Source: Methanobacteriota archaeon (GTDB taxonomy: Archaea; Methanobacteriota; Methanobacteria; Methanobacteriales; Methanobacteriaceae). Taken from it: a stretch of 64,000 nucleotides of DNA. Every line of letters begins with the position of its first letter. Positions within the stretch are counted from its first letter, which is position 1. Positions 9,615 through 17,083 of this stretch are shown piece after piece. The DNA lies in NCBI GenBank assembly GCA_023440975.1, contig JAEZRD010000102.1:1-64000 (forward strand), written 5' to 3'. The translations under genes and the position numbers were made by a program. The notes under the pieces were generated by a model. It did no database searches, was not told where the DNA came from, and saw only the letters and a list, made by a program, of their open reading frames with translations.

Positions 9615-10010
9615 ATGGAAGATAGATACGAAAAAGGAATGAACGTTCTAAAAGAAATTAATAAAAATAATATAGAAAATTTATTTGAAGACTTAGAAGA
9701 CATTGCACCAGATCTTGGAAGATTTGTAGTAGAATTCCCATACTCTGAAATATACACAAGAAAAGCAGTAGATTTAAAAACAAGAGAATTATGCACAATA
9801 GCTGCAATAACTGCATTAGGACACTCACAACCTGAATTATCCGACCATATACACGCTGCATTAAATGTAGGTAATAGTCCTGAAGAAATAGTTGAAATCA
9901 TAATGCAAATGAGTGCTTATGCAGGATTCCCTGCTGCAATAAATGGAATGATGACTGCAAAAAAAGTTTTTAAAGAAAAAGGTTTACTCCCTCTAAAAAA
10001 AGAGGAATAA
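9615..10010 (+). CDS. Carboxymuconolactone decarboxylase family protein
   Basis: The 131-residue all-helical protein of the CMD/AhpD fold has the family block LKTRELCTIAAITALGHSQ and then HIHAALNVGNSPEEIVEII. It has a single cysteine in that block and no CxxC, so an AhpD-like disulfide reductase role is unlikely. In methanogens these proteins are uncharacterised. An AGGTG Shine-Dalgarno precedes the ATG. The gene end contains CCTCT/AGAGG and then AATAAAA/TTTTATT inverted repeats (up to 10024), which may act as a terminator. Confidence 0.85.
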   Translation: MEDRYEKGMNVLKEINKNNIENLFEDLEDIAPDLGRFVVEFPYSEIYTRKAVDLKTRELCTIAAITALGHSQPELSDHIHAALNVGNSPEEIVEIIMQMSAYAGFPAAINGMMTAKKVFKEKGLLPLKKEE

Positions 10011-10051
10011 ATAAAAATTTTATTAAATACACCACCAAATTTTAACCATTA

Positions 10052-12079
10052 TCAACCTAATCCAAGTAACATACCACCTTGATAAATAACTAATGATACT
10101 AGATATGCTACAACTAATGTAACACATACAGATATTATTGGCCATTTCCAACCATTAGTCTCATTTTTCATTGTAGCAAAAGTTGCAAAACATGGCATAT
10201 ATAACAATACAAAGACCATAAATGAATAAGCAGATAATGGTGTGAATATTCCTTGCATAGCAACAGCCATTCCAGATCCTGTTTGAGCCACACTGAATAA
10301 TGAACTGAAAGTACTTACAATTACTTCTTTAGCTAATACCCCAAATAATAATGCTATTGATGGTTGCCATTGACCAAAACCTAATGGTGCAAAAATTGGA
10401 GATATAAAAGTACCTATTTGTCCAGTTAAACTTGCTTTTGCCCCATAAGAAACACCTACAGGTAAACTACTTAATACCCAAACAACAACAGATAATGCAA
10501 GAATAATAGTTCCAGCTTTTTTAAGAAATACTACTCCTCTCTCCCAAGTATGAATTAAAACACCTTTTAAAGAAGGTAATTTATAAGAAGGAAGTTCCAT
10601 TACAAATGGAGTGGATAATCCCTTAAATACTGTTCGTTTAAATATTAATGCCACTAAAATAGCTACAATAATACCTAATAAATATAATGAAAATATTACT
10701 TCTCCTTGGTAAGCTGTGAAAAATGCCGCAGTAAATAAAGCATAAACTGGTAAACGTGCACTACAACTCATAAAAGGAACAATAAGCATAGTAGTTAAAC
10801 GATCCTTTTCATTATCCAAAGTACGTGTTGCCATTATCCCCGGAACACAACATCCAAACCCAAGAACCATTGGAATAAATGATTTACCATGCAATCCCAC
10901 TAATTTATGCATAACCCTATCCATTACAAAAGCTGCACGAGCCAAATAACCTGAATCCTCAAGAACAGATAAAACAAAGAATAAAATGAATATTACAGGT
11001 AAAAATACAAGTACTCCACCTACTCCCCCAATAATTCCATCAACAAGAAAACTAGTTAACCAAGAATGACCTAATGAAACAGTAATCCATGACCCTAAAA
11101 TATCAAAAAATGATGTAATCAAATCTTGTATAGGTGAACTAACTGCAAATGTTAATTGAAATGCTAAAAACATAATCCCCAAAAATATAGGTATTCCTAG
11201 AATACGATTAGTTACAATCTTATCAATTTTATCAGTCATATCCGGTTTTTCAACTGCAGGTTTATCAACAGCTTCTTTAACTAACCCATCAATAAATCCA
11301 TAACGAGCATTCGCTAGAACTTCTTCAGAATTTTCATCAAAAATATCTCTTAAATGTTTTTTTACATCCTTAGCTGCCTGAAGAATATCTGCTGCATTTT
11401 TACTATTTTGAACTTTACCTGTAATTACTTCATCATTTTCTAATAATTTAATAGCAGTCCATCTAGCAGGAACATCCATCAATTCAGAATCTTTTTCAAT
11501 TTCAACAGCTATCTCTTGAAGGTGATCTTTTAATTCATACCCATAAACTAATTTTTCACTTGAATTAATTGGATTATCTGCAAGATTTATTACTTCATCA
11601 ATTAAATTGTTAATTCCAACATTATCAGTAGCTTCTATTTCTACTACAGGCACTCCTAAAAGCTCAGATAGTTTTTTAGAATCTATTTCATATTCTTTTT
11701 TTCGTGCAAATTTATTCATATTTAAAGCTATAACAAGATTAGCATCAAGTTCCATTAATTGCACAGTTAAAAACATGTTACGTTCAAAATTAGATGCATC
11801 AATGACATTTATAATTAAATCACTAGATTCATCAACTATAAAATCTATAGAAACTTTTTCTTCAATTGTTTTTGCACTAAGATTATAATTTCCAGGAAGA
11901 TCTACTATATCTAATTCATAAACTTTTCCATTTTTTTCAAGCCTATGTGTTCCTTCACTTTTTTCAACTGTTTTTCCGGGCCAATTTCCAACATGTTGGT
12001 GCATACCAGTTAATTCATTGAATAAAGTACTTTTTCCAACATTTGGATTACCAGCAAGTCCAATTCTTAGTGTTTCCAT
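10052..12079 (-). CDS. feoB: Ferrous iron transport protein B
   Basis: The 675-residue inner-membrane Fe(II) transporter has an N-terminal G domain, a helical linker and a membrane core. Visible motifs are G1 GNPNVGKST (residues 10-18), GNWPGKT switch I, and G3 DLPGNYNL (60-67). The membrane part contains FGCCVPGIMATRT and FMSCSARLPVY, which carry the conserved Cys residues of both gates. The G4 guanine-recognition motif expected as NxxD at residues 120-123 reads NMNK, so the specificity Asp is Lys here. It is transcribed after feoA with a 94-nt gap. The operator upstream of feoA probably controls both genes. Confidence 0.95.
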   Translation of the reverse strand: METLRIGLAGNPNVGKSTLFNELTGMHQHVGNWPGKTVEKSEGTHRLEKNGKVYELDIVDLPGNYNLSAKTIEEKVSIDFIVDESSDLIINVIDASNFERNMFLTVQLMELDANLVIALNMNKFARKKEYEIDSKKLSELLGVPVVEIEATDNVGINNLIDEVINLADNPINSSEKLVYGYELKDHLQEIAVEIEKDSELMDVPARWTAIKLLENDEVITGKVQNSKNAADILQAAKDVKKHLRDIFDENSEEVLANARYGFIDGLVKEAVDKPAVEKPDMTDKIDKIVTNRILGIPIFLGIMFLAFQLTFAVSSPIQDLITSFFDILGSWITVSLGHSWLTSFLVDGIIGGVGGVLVFLPVIFILFFVLSVLEDSGYLARAAFVMDRVMHKLVGLHGKSFIPMVLGFGCCVPGIMATRTLDNEKDRLTTMLIVPFMSCSARLPVYALFTAAFFTAYQGEVIFSLYLLGIIVAILVALIFKRTVFKGLSTPFVMELPSYKLPSLKGVLIHTWERGVVFLKKAGTIILALSVVVWVLSSLPVGVSYGAKASLTGQIGTFISPIFAPLGFGQWQPSIALLFGVLAKEVIVSTFSSLFSVAQTGSGMAVAMQGIFTPLSAYSFMVFVLLYMPCFATFATMKNETNGWKWPIISVCVTLVVAYLVSLVIYQGGMLLGLG

Positions 12080-12173
12080 TAAATTTATTCTCCAAAAAAA
12101 TATAATTTTATAAATATTAAAAAAAGGATTATGCTAAATAAAAGCATAATATAATTTTATAAAAATAAGATAA

Positions 12174-12512
12174 TTAATCTTCTGATAATTCTACTACAAT
12201 ATCTTCTGCTTCTTCTTTTCTTAAAGCAATATCGTAACCTTTGACCTTAATTTTTAATGGATCTCCTAAAGGTGCAACATCTACTAGTTTAATATCTGCT
12301 CCTTTAACAAAACCCATACTCATTAAATGTCTTTTTAACTCCCTATGTGGTTCATCAGCATGTTTAGAACCATTATGATCATGAAATGACACTATTTTCC
12401 CATGTTGACCTTGTTTTAACTCATCTAATCTTTTTATACGATTATCATTTGGGATTAAATGTTGATGTTCATGATGTAAGTCTTTTTTATTATGTGGCAA
12501 TTCTTTCACCAT
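12174..12512 (-). CDS. feoA: FeoA-type protein with His-rich N-terminal extension
   Basis: The 112-residue protein has an SH3-like FeoA domain in roughly residues 28-112 (LDELKQGQHGKIVSF, LMSMGFVKGADI, APLGDPLKIKVKGYDIALRKEEA). FeoA assists FeoB in iron uptake. The first 27 residues and the loop around residues 44-60 are unusually rich in His (HHEHQHL, HDHNGSKHADEPHR), which could bind metal. The start is the ATG at 12510-12512. It is the first gene of a feoA-feoB unit. Confidence 0.9.
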   Translation of the reverse strand: MVKELPHNKKDLHHEHQHLIPNDNRIKRLDELKQGQHGKIVSFHDHNGSKHADEPHRELKRHLMSMGFVKGADIKLVDVAPLGDPLKIKVKGYDIALRKEEAEDIVVELSED

Positions 12513-12530
12513 TAAAATATATTAATAAAA

Positions 12531-12546
12531 TTTAGGTTATCCTAAA
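12531..12546. promoter_or_regulatory. feoA: DtxR/IdeR-like inverted repeat upstream of feoA
   Basis: An inverted repeat TTTAGG-TTAT-CCTAAA lies 19-34 nt upstream of the feoA start, at or just downstream of the expected transcription start. Its arms resemble the TTAGG/CCTAA arms of iron-dependent DtxR/IdeR/MntR family operators. Repression by an iron-bound regulator is inferred. Confidence 0.55.
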
Positions 12547-12679
12547 AGTATTACTAAATTATATTGTGTAATAAGTAGTATATAAAATTTTAGATTATAT
12601 TAAAAATATCAAACATTCAGAAAAAATAAAAACTAAAAAATGATATAAATAAAAATTAAATAAAAATACAGAATTAAAA

Positions 12680-13243
12680 TTAAATTGAGGTTTTTTTATG
12701 CTCTAAATTCTCAGCTACACACATTTTACAAACAGCATTTGGAGAATCTTGTTGAGCTTCCTTAACTGGGCAAAGATATTTACCATCCTTTTCAATAACA
12801 TATAAATTCCCAGGGAAAGGTGTTCCTACAGGATGAATAGGCTCATCCAAAATAAAAGTAGTGTAAAAACTAATTAATGCATAAATAAGTGGGAATTTAT
12901 CCCCCGGCTTTCGAGAATTAACATCTTCATCATACTGATTATTAAACAAATCTATAGCTTCATCCAACTTAAATTTATCAATAAAACCCACATAATCTTT
13001 CCTATCACTTTTAATATCTGTAATGCGTAAAATAAAAAATTTTATATAAACAGCATCAAATTTATCAGCATATTGTTTTTGAATATAAAAATTCTCTTCT
13101 TTCAAAGCAATAGACGCCATCATCTGATCATATACACTAATAGTTTTAGCATAAACTTTCAATATATCCCTAACACTATTTTTACTAATATCCTCCATAG
13201 CTAATAATTGGTTTAAATCATTGAATAAATCCATAATTTTCAC
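12680..13243 (-). CDS. DUF2115 family protein (UPF0305)
   Basis: The 187-residue archaeal protein of unknown function ends with the block HPVGTPFPGNLYVIEKDGKY followed by CPVKEAQ and VCKMCVAE. That pattern, with three cysteines, is typical of the methanogen-restricted DUF2115/UPF0305 family and suggests a metal site. The start is either the GTG at 13241-13243 or the ATG three codons later. It follows the flavoprotein gene with one base between stop and GTG, so the two are translationally coupled. Confidence 0.75.
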   Translation of the reverse strand: MKIMDLFNDLNQLLAMEDISKNSVRDILKVYAKTISVYDQMMASIALKEENFYIQKQYADKFDAVYIKFFILRITDIKSDRKDYVGFIDKFKLDEAIDLFNNQYDEDVNSRKPGDKFPLIYALISFYTTFILDEPIHPVGTPFPGNLYVIEKDGKYLCPVKEAQQDSPNAVCKMCVAENLEHKKTSI

Positions 13244-13244
13244 A

Positions 13245-13796
13245 CTATTTTTTTAAATTTTCAGCTATACTTTCAGCCAAAATTTTTAAATTCTTTAACC
13301 CTTCTTCATTTTTCTTAAAATCTTTAACTTTATGACAAATTAAAACATTATCTTTAGATGTTTCAACTAATTCCATTTTTGTAGATAAAAAATACTGATT
13401 TAATCTATCTAAAGTAGCACCACTATCTTTATAATGTGTAACTACAATACTTGCACCAAGTTTACCTTTTAACTCTTTAGGAGTTATAGAAAAACAAACA
13501 CGATCTAAATTTGCACATAATGCTCCAGTAGGACCACCATAACATACAGGAGAACCTAAAACAACAGCATCAAATTTTATCATTTTCTTTAAAATTTTAT
13601 TAGGCAAACCACCATATTTACATTTACCAGTCTTTTTACACTTCATACAAGCAGTACAAGGATGAATTGATTTTTTACCAATATCTAAAATTTCTGAATT
13701 AATCTTATACTCTTTTAAAACTTTTGAAACTTCATTAAGAGCTGCATAAGTACAACCTTTTTTATGAGGTGAACCATTAATCAACAATACATTCAT
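13245..13796 (-). CDS. NADPH-dependent FMN reductase / iron-sulfur flavoprotein family
   Basis: A flavodoxin-like fold starts MNVLLINGSPHKKGCT, the FMN phosphate-binding loop. CTACMKCKKTGKC follows at about residues 47-59, the compact cysteine motif of methanogen iron-sulfur flavoproteins. LGSPVCYGGPTGAL is the second flavin-contacting loop. Such proteins transfer electrons in anaerobe stress defence and thiol metabolism. The chosen ATG is six codons inside the longest frame because family members begin at MxVLLINGSP. A start at 13814 is possible. It is probably cotranscribed with the DUF2115 gene. Confidence 0.82.
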   Translation of the reverse strand: MNVLLINGSPHKKGCTYAALNEVSKVLKEYKINSEILDIGKKSIHPCTACMKCKKTGKCKYGGLPNKILKKMIKFDAVVLGSPVCYGGPTGALCANLDRVCFSITPKELKGKLGASIVVTHYKDSGATLDRLNQYFLSTKMELVETSKDNVLICHKVKDFKKNEEGLKNLKILAESIAENLKK

Positions 13797-13923
13797 AATT
13801 TTTAATACTTCCATTATAGTTTAATTATAATATATAAAAATATATTTACTCATTCATTAAAAAAGTTTTACTAATAAAATATAAAAGATTAATTAAATAA
13901 TAAATAAATAATCTAAACTTTTA

Positions 13924-14445
13924 ATGGAGAATAAAACTTTGAATAGTAGTCAAGCAGTATATGAAGGAATAAAAAATGCTGGAATAAACTTCATTGTAAG
14001 TGTTCCATGTGTAAACTTACAAAAATTATTCGACTTAGTTGATGAAGATGAAGAAATAACTTACTTTCCAGTTACACGGGAAGAAGAAGGAATAGGGATT
14101 CTTGCAGGAGCATATTTAGCTGGCAAAAGACCATGCATATTAATGCAAAATAGCGGACTTGGAAATAGTGTAAATGCACTAGCTTCACTTTGTCAATTAT
14201 ACCAAATACCTTTAATTATGATAATGAGCCATAGAGGAACCAAAGGCGAACCAATTATAGGACAAGTCCCTATGGGAAAAGCCACACCCAAAATATTAGA
14301 ATCACTCAATATACCATATTTCAAACCAGAAACCCCTAAAAATGCAAAAGAAATAATAAGCAAATCTTGGGAAAAAGCAGAAAAAGAAAAAACACAAATT
14401 GGAATATTACTTGAAATTAGCTACTGGAAAAGTGGAGATGGCTAA
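13924..14445 (+). CDS. comD: Sulfopyruvate decarboxylase alpha subunit
   Basis: The 173-residue alpha subunit is the pyrimidine-binding half of the thiamine diphosphate enzyme that converts 3-sulfopyruvate to sulfoacetaldehyde in coenzyme M biosynthesis. The sequence shows FPVTREEEGIGILAGAYLAG with the cofactor-activating glutamate, and ILMQNSGLGNSVNAL. It is two bases from comE and shares its transcript. No copy of the sulfur-type operator found upstream of hdrC is seen here. Confidence 0.93.
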   Translation: MENKTLNSSQAVYEGIKNAGINFIVSVPCVNLQKLFDLVDEDEEITYFPVTREEEGIGILAGAYLAGKRPCILMQNSGLGNSVNALASLCQLYQIPLIMIMSHRGTKGEPIIGQVPMGKATPKILESLNIPYFKPETPKNAKEIISKSWEKAEKEKTQIGILLEISYWKSGDG

Positions 14446-14447
14446 GA

Positions 14448-14993
14448 ATGATACGTTATGATGCAATTAAAGAAATAATGGAACATATAACAGATGAATT
14501 AGTTATCTGTAATATTGGTTTTCCATCTAAAGAATTATACAAAATTAAAGATAGAAATAAAAACTTTTACATGCTAGGATCAATGGGCCTTGCATCAAGT
14601 ATAGGATTAGGAATATCATTATCCCAAAATAATCAAAAAGTAATTAGTTTAGATGGTGACGGATCCATATTAATGAACTTAGGAACATTAGTTACAATAA
14701 AAAATCAAAACCCCCATAATTACATTTTAATAATCCTAGATAATGGAGCATACGGTTCAACAGGTAATCAAGAAACTTATGCTAAAAATACTGACATTCT
14801 AAAGATTGTTAAAAGCATGGGTTACAATCATGCATATGAATATGAGGAAATAGATTTTAATAAAATATTAAAAAAAGATTTAAAAGAACCCGTTATAATA
14901 AGGTTTAAAATAGAACCAGGTAATTCTAAATCACCTGTAATACCAATTTCCCCTGAAAATATAAAAAATAGATTTATGGAAAAAATTAATTAA
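14448..14993 (+). CDS. comE: Sulfopyruvate decarboxylase beta subunit
   Basis: The 181-residue beta subunit carries the thiamine diphosphate Mg-binding motif SLDGDGSILMNLGTL followed by LDNGAYGSTGNQ. It forms the active decarboxylase with ComD in the cytoplasm. Its last 8 bases overlap the 3' end of comA on the opposite strand, so the two coenzyme M transcription units meet tail to tail. Confidence 0.93.
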   Translation: MIRYDAIKEIMEHITDELVICNIGFPSKELYKIKDRNKNFYMLGSMGLASSIGLGISLSQNNQKVISLDGDGSILMNLGTLVTIKNQNPHNYILIILDNGAYGSTGNQETYAKNTDILKIVKSMGYNHAYEYEEIDFNKILKKDLKEPVIIRFKIEPGNSKSPVIPISPENIKNRFMEKIN

Positions 14994-15759
14994 CTTTTCC
15001 CACTGTATCTCCACGTAAACCTCTACGAATAGTTTCAACAGATGTTATATCATTTGTTGAAATATTTCCAAGATTTACATTAGGACCTAAATTTAATACA
15101 AGATCTACTTGTTGATTTTTATTTGGTGCTTCCCAAAGAATTTTATTTACATCTACTTTACATTTTATAGCATCAACAAGATCTAACTTCAAATCCCCAC
15201 TCTTATCATATATACCAATATTTTTACCACTTTCACGGCCTTCCATGATAACTAAATCAGAACCTGCATTTAATTCTTCTTTAATTGCATCTATACGTTC
15301 TTGTAGAGTAATTCTCTTATCTTTAGCAACACTCTTTTTTCCAACTTCACTAAGTACAAAAAAGTTTTTATTTTTTGCTATTTTAATAAATTCTAATTTT
15401 TCCTCTTCACTCATATCAGTTGAACCATTACTTATTTCAATAGCTTCAAAACCCATATTTTCAGCTTCAATGAAAAATTCCTCAATTTTATCATTTAAAT
15501 AAGCTATTTCAAATAATGTACCTCCAGTATATGGAATTATGTCAAAAGATTTATACATTTCGATTTTTTCCATCACAATATCTTTATCATGAAGTATAGA
15601 TGTTCCCCATCCAAATTTTAAAAAATCAACATATTCACCACAAATTTCCATAAGACTTCTAGCATTTTCTAATCCTAACCCTTTATCTAAAACCATAGTA
15701 AAACCTGAGTCTCTAGGTTTATTATTTCTTTTAGGTAATAAAAATTCAAATGATTTCAT
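14986..15759 (-). CDS. comA: Phosphosulfolactate synthase
   Basis: ComA adds sulfite to phosphoenolpyruvate, the first committed step of the methanogen coenzyme M pathway. The 257-residue TIM-barrel protein has GFTMVLDKGLGLENARSLME near the start, LKFGWGTS, PYTGGTLFE and IEISNGSTDMS. The start is the ATG at 15759 because a GGGAG Shine-Dalgarno lies 10 nt before it. The longer TTG frame three codons upstream would overlap that site. It is the last gene of the hdrC-hdrB-hdrA-marker16-comA unit. Confidence 0.93.
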   Translation of the reverse strand: MKSFEFLLPKRNNKPRDSGFTMVLDKGLGLENARSLMEICGEYVDFLKFGWGTSILHDKDIVMEKIEMYKSFDIIPYTGGTLFEIAYLNDKIEEFFIEAENMGFEAIEISNGSTDMSEEEKLEFIKIAKNKNFFVLSEVGKKSVAKDKRITLQERIDAIKEELNAGSDLVIMEGRESGKNIGIYDKSGDLKLDLVDAIKCKVDVNKILWEAPNKNQQVDLVLNLGPNVNLGNISTNDITSVETIRRGLRGDTVGKVN

Positions 15760-15782
15760 AAATTTCAAACTCCCTATTTTTT

Positions 15783-17039
15783 TTATAATTTAAATTCTTG
15801 ATTTAATATTTTTTCTTTAAGTTCATTAGCTAAAGATTTAGCACGTTTTCTATCAGATTGACGACAAACAATAGGAATTTCAGTATCTTTAGAATTTATA
15901 TCTAAATTAATTTTCCCAGTTTTTATTTTAAATGATTCTCCAATACAAACATTTTGACATACTCCACAACCAAAACACTCTAATTCGTTAATTTCTTTAT
16001 TTTTAAAAGCATTAGTTGGACAATATTTCTCAACATCACAGTCTTCACAGTCCAAACAGGTATTCTGATTAAAAATAGGTCTTTCTTCATTAGATTCATC
16101 CCATACTTGATGATAATCAATTTCACCAACGGCCATGTGTCTTCCTTTTATATGTTTTACTGGCAAAGAAACATCTTTATCTAAAATGAAAGTATTTTTT
16201 AAAATGTTTTCATTGAGAATAGGTATAGGAACTGCAACAGAATCAAATACCTCAGGACCTGATGAAGTTTTAAATCCTCCTAAATATTTTTTATTCATTA
16301 GTTTAATATCTGCAGCAAGCATAAGGTTTGGATTTTCAGCATTACTTCGAGTACCATTTCCTAAAACTAATCCTTCTGCACCATTAAGTAAAACTTTAGT
16401 TCCTCTTTTAATAACTTCTTGATTTGGATCATTTTCTAATGGATTTAATTCACCACAACCACTAAATGTGAATTCTTTAAGATTTCCTTTCATTGATGGT
16501 TGGGCAAATATGCTTGTAATTCCATCTTCATCATCGGGATTAGTGAATGAACTATAATTTTTAAAAGCATTACGTGTTCCAATCATTTCTGCATTTGGGA
16601 TATCATCAATAGTTACAGTATTGGAAAATTTTTCACCATCAATAGATTCAACTTCTACTTCAATTTCATTACCCATAATTAAATCTTTAAACAAAAATCC
16701 TCCACCATATTCAGGATTTAATTTACTGTGTTCTGTTCCGTGAATTATTAAATCAACAGATCCTAACCATTCATTTGGACATGGACCTACATGCCCTTCA
16801 ACACCATTTAAATAAATTTTACTGGCTTTCTTGAATGATCCTCCTTCTGCAATAGGTATGTGTAATATTGCTGCAGTACCACTCATTATTCCACAAGTAC
16901 CAGTAGTTACCACATCTACATCATCAAATGAAGGTTTTTCAGAATTTTTAATCATATCTTTAAGCTCTTCAGCAGTTAATACTTTTGCTTCACCTTTAGA
17001 TATTTTCTCATTAATTTCTTCTTTAGTTCTAGTTTTCAT
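15783..17039 (-). CDS. Methanogenesis marker 16 / DUF39 sulfur-transfer protein with ferredoxin domain
   Basis: The 418-residue protein has an N-terminal DUF39 domain with TTGTCGIMSGTAAI (conserved Cys near residue 50) and FSGCGELNPLEND. The C-terminus carries two [4Fe-4S] motifs, CLDCEDCDVEKYC and CFGCGVCQNVC. Proteins of this family have been linked to sulfide-dependent homocysteine synthesis. A methanogen member has also been reported to convert sulfoacetaldehyde to coenzyme M, the last step of this pathway. The position directly before comA, and opposite comDE whose product is sulfoacetaldehyde, favours the coenzyme M role here. That is inference from context. Confidence 0.85.
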   Translation of the reverse strand: MKTRTKEEINEKISKGEAKVLTAEELKDMIKNSEKPSFDDVDVVTTGTCGIMSGTAAILHIPIAEGGSFKKASKIYLNGVEGHVGPCPNEWLGSVDLIIHGTEHSKLNPEYGGGFLFKDLIMGNEIEVEVESIDGEKFSNTVTIDDIPNAEMIGTRNAFKNYSSFTNPDDEDGITSIFAQPSMKGNLKEFTFSGCGELNPLENDPNQEVIKRGTKVLLNGAEGLVLGNGTRSNAENPNLMLAADIKLMNKKYLGGFKTSSGPEVFDSVAVPIPILNENILKNTFILDKDVSLPVKHIKGRHMAVGEIDYHQVWDESNEERPIFNQNTCLDCEDCDVEKYCPTNAFKNKEINELECFGCGVCQNVCIGESFKIKTGKINLDINSKDTEIPIVCRQSDRKRAKSLANELKEKILNQEFKL

Positions 17040-17083
17040 TAATTGTTTACCTTCTAAAAAAAATTTTTATTTTTATAAAATAT

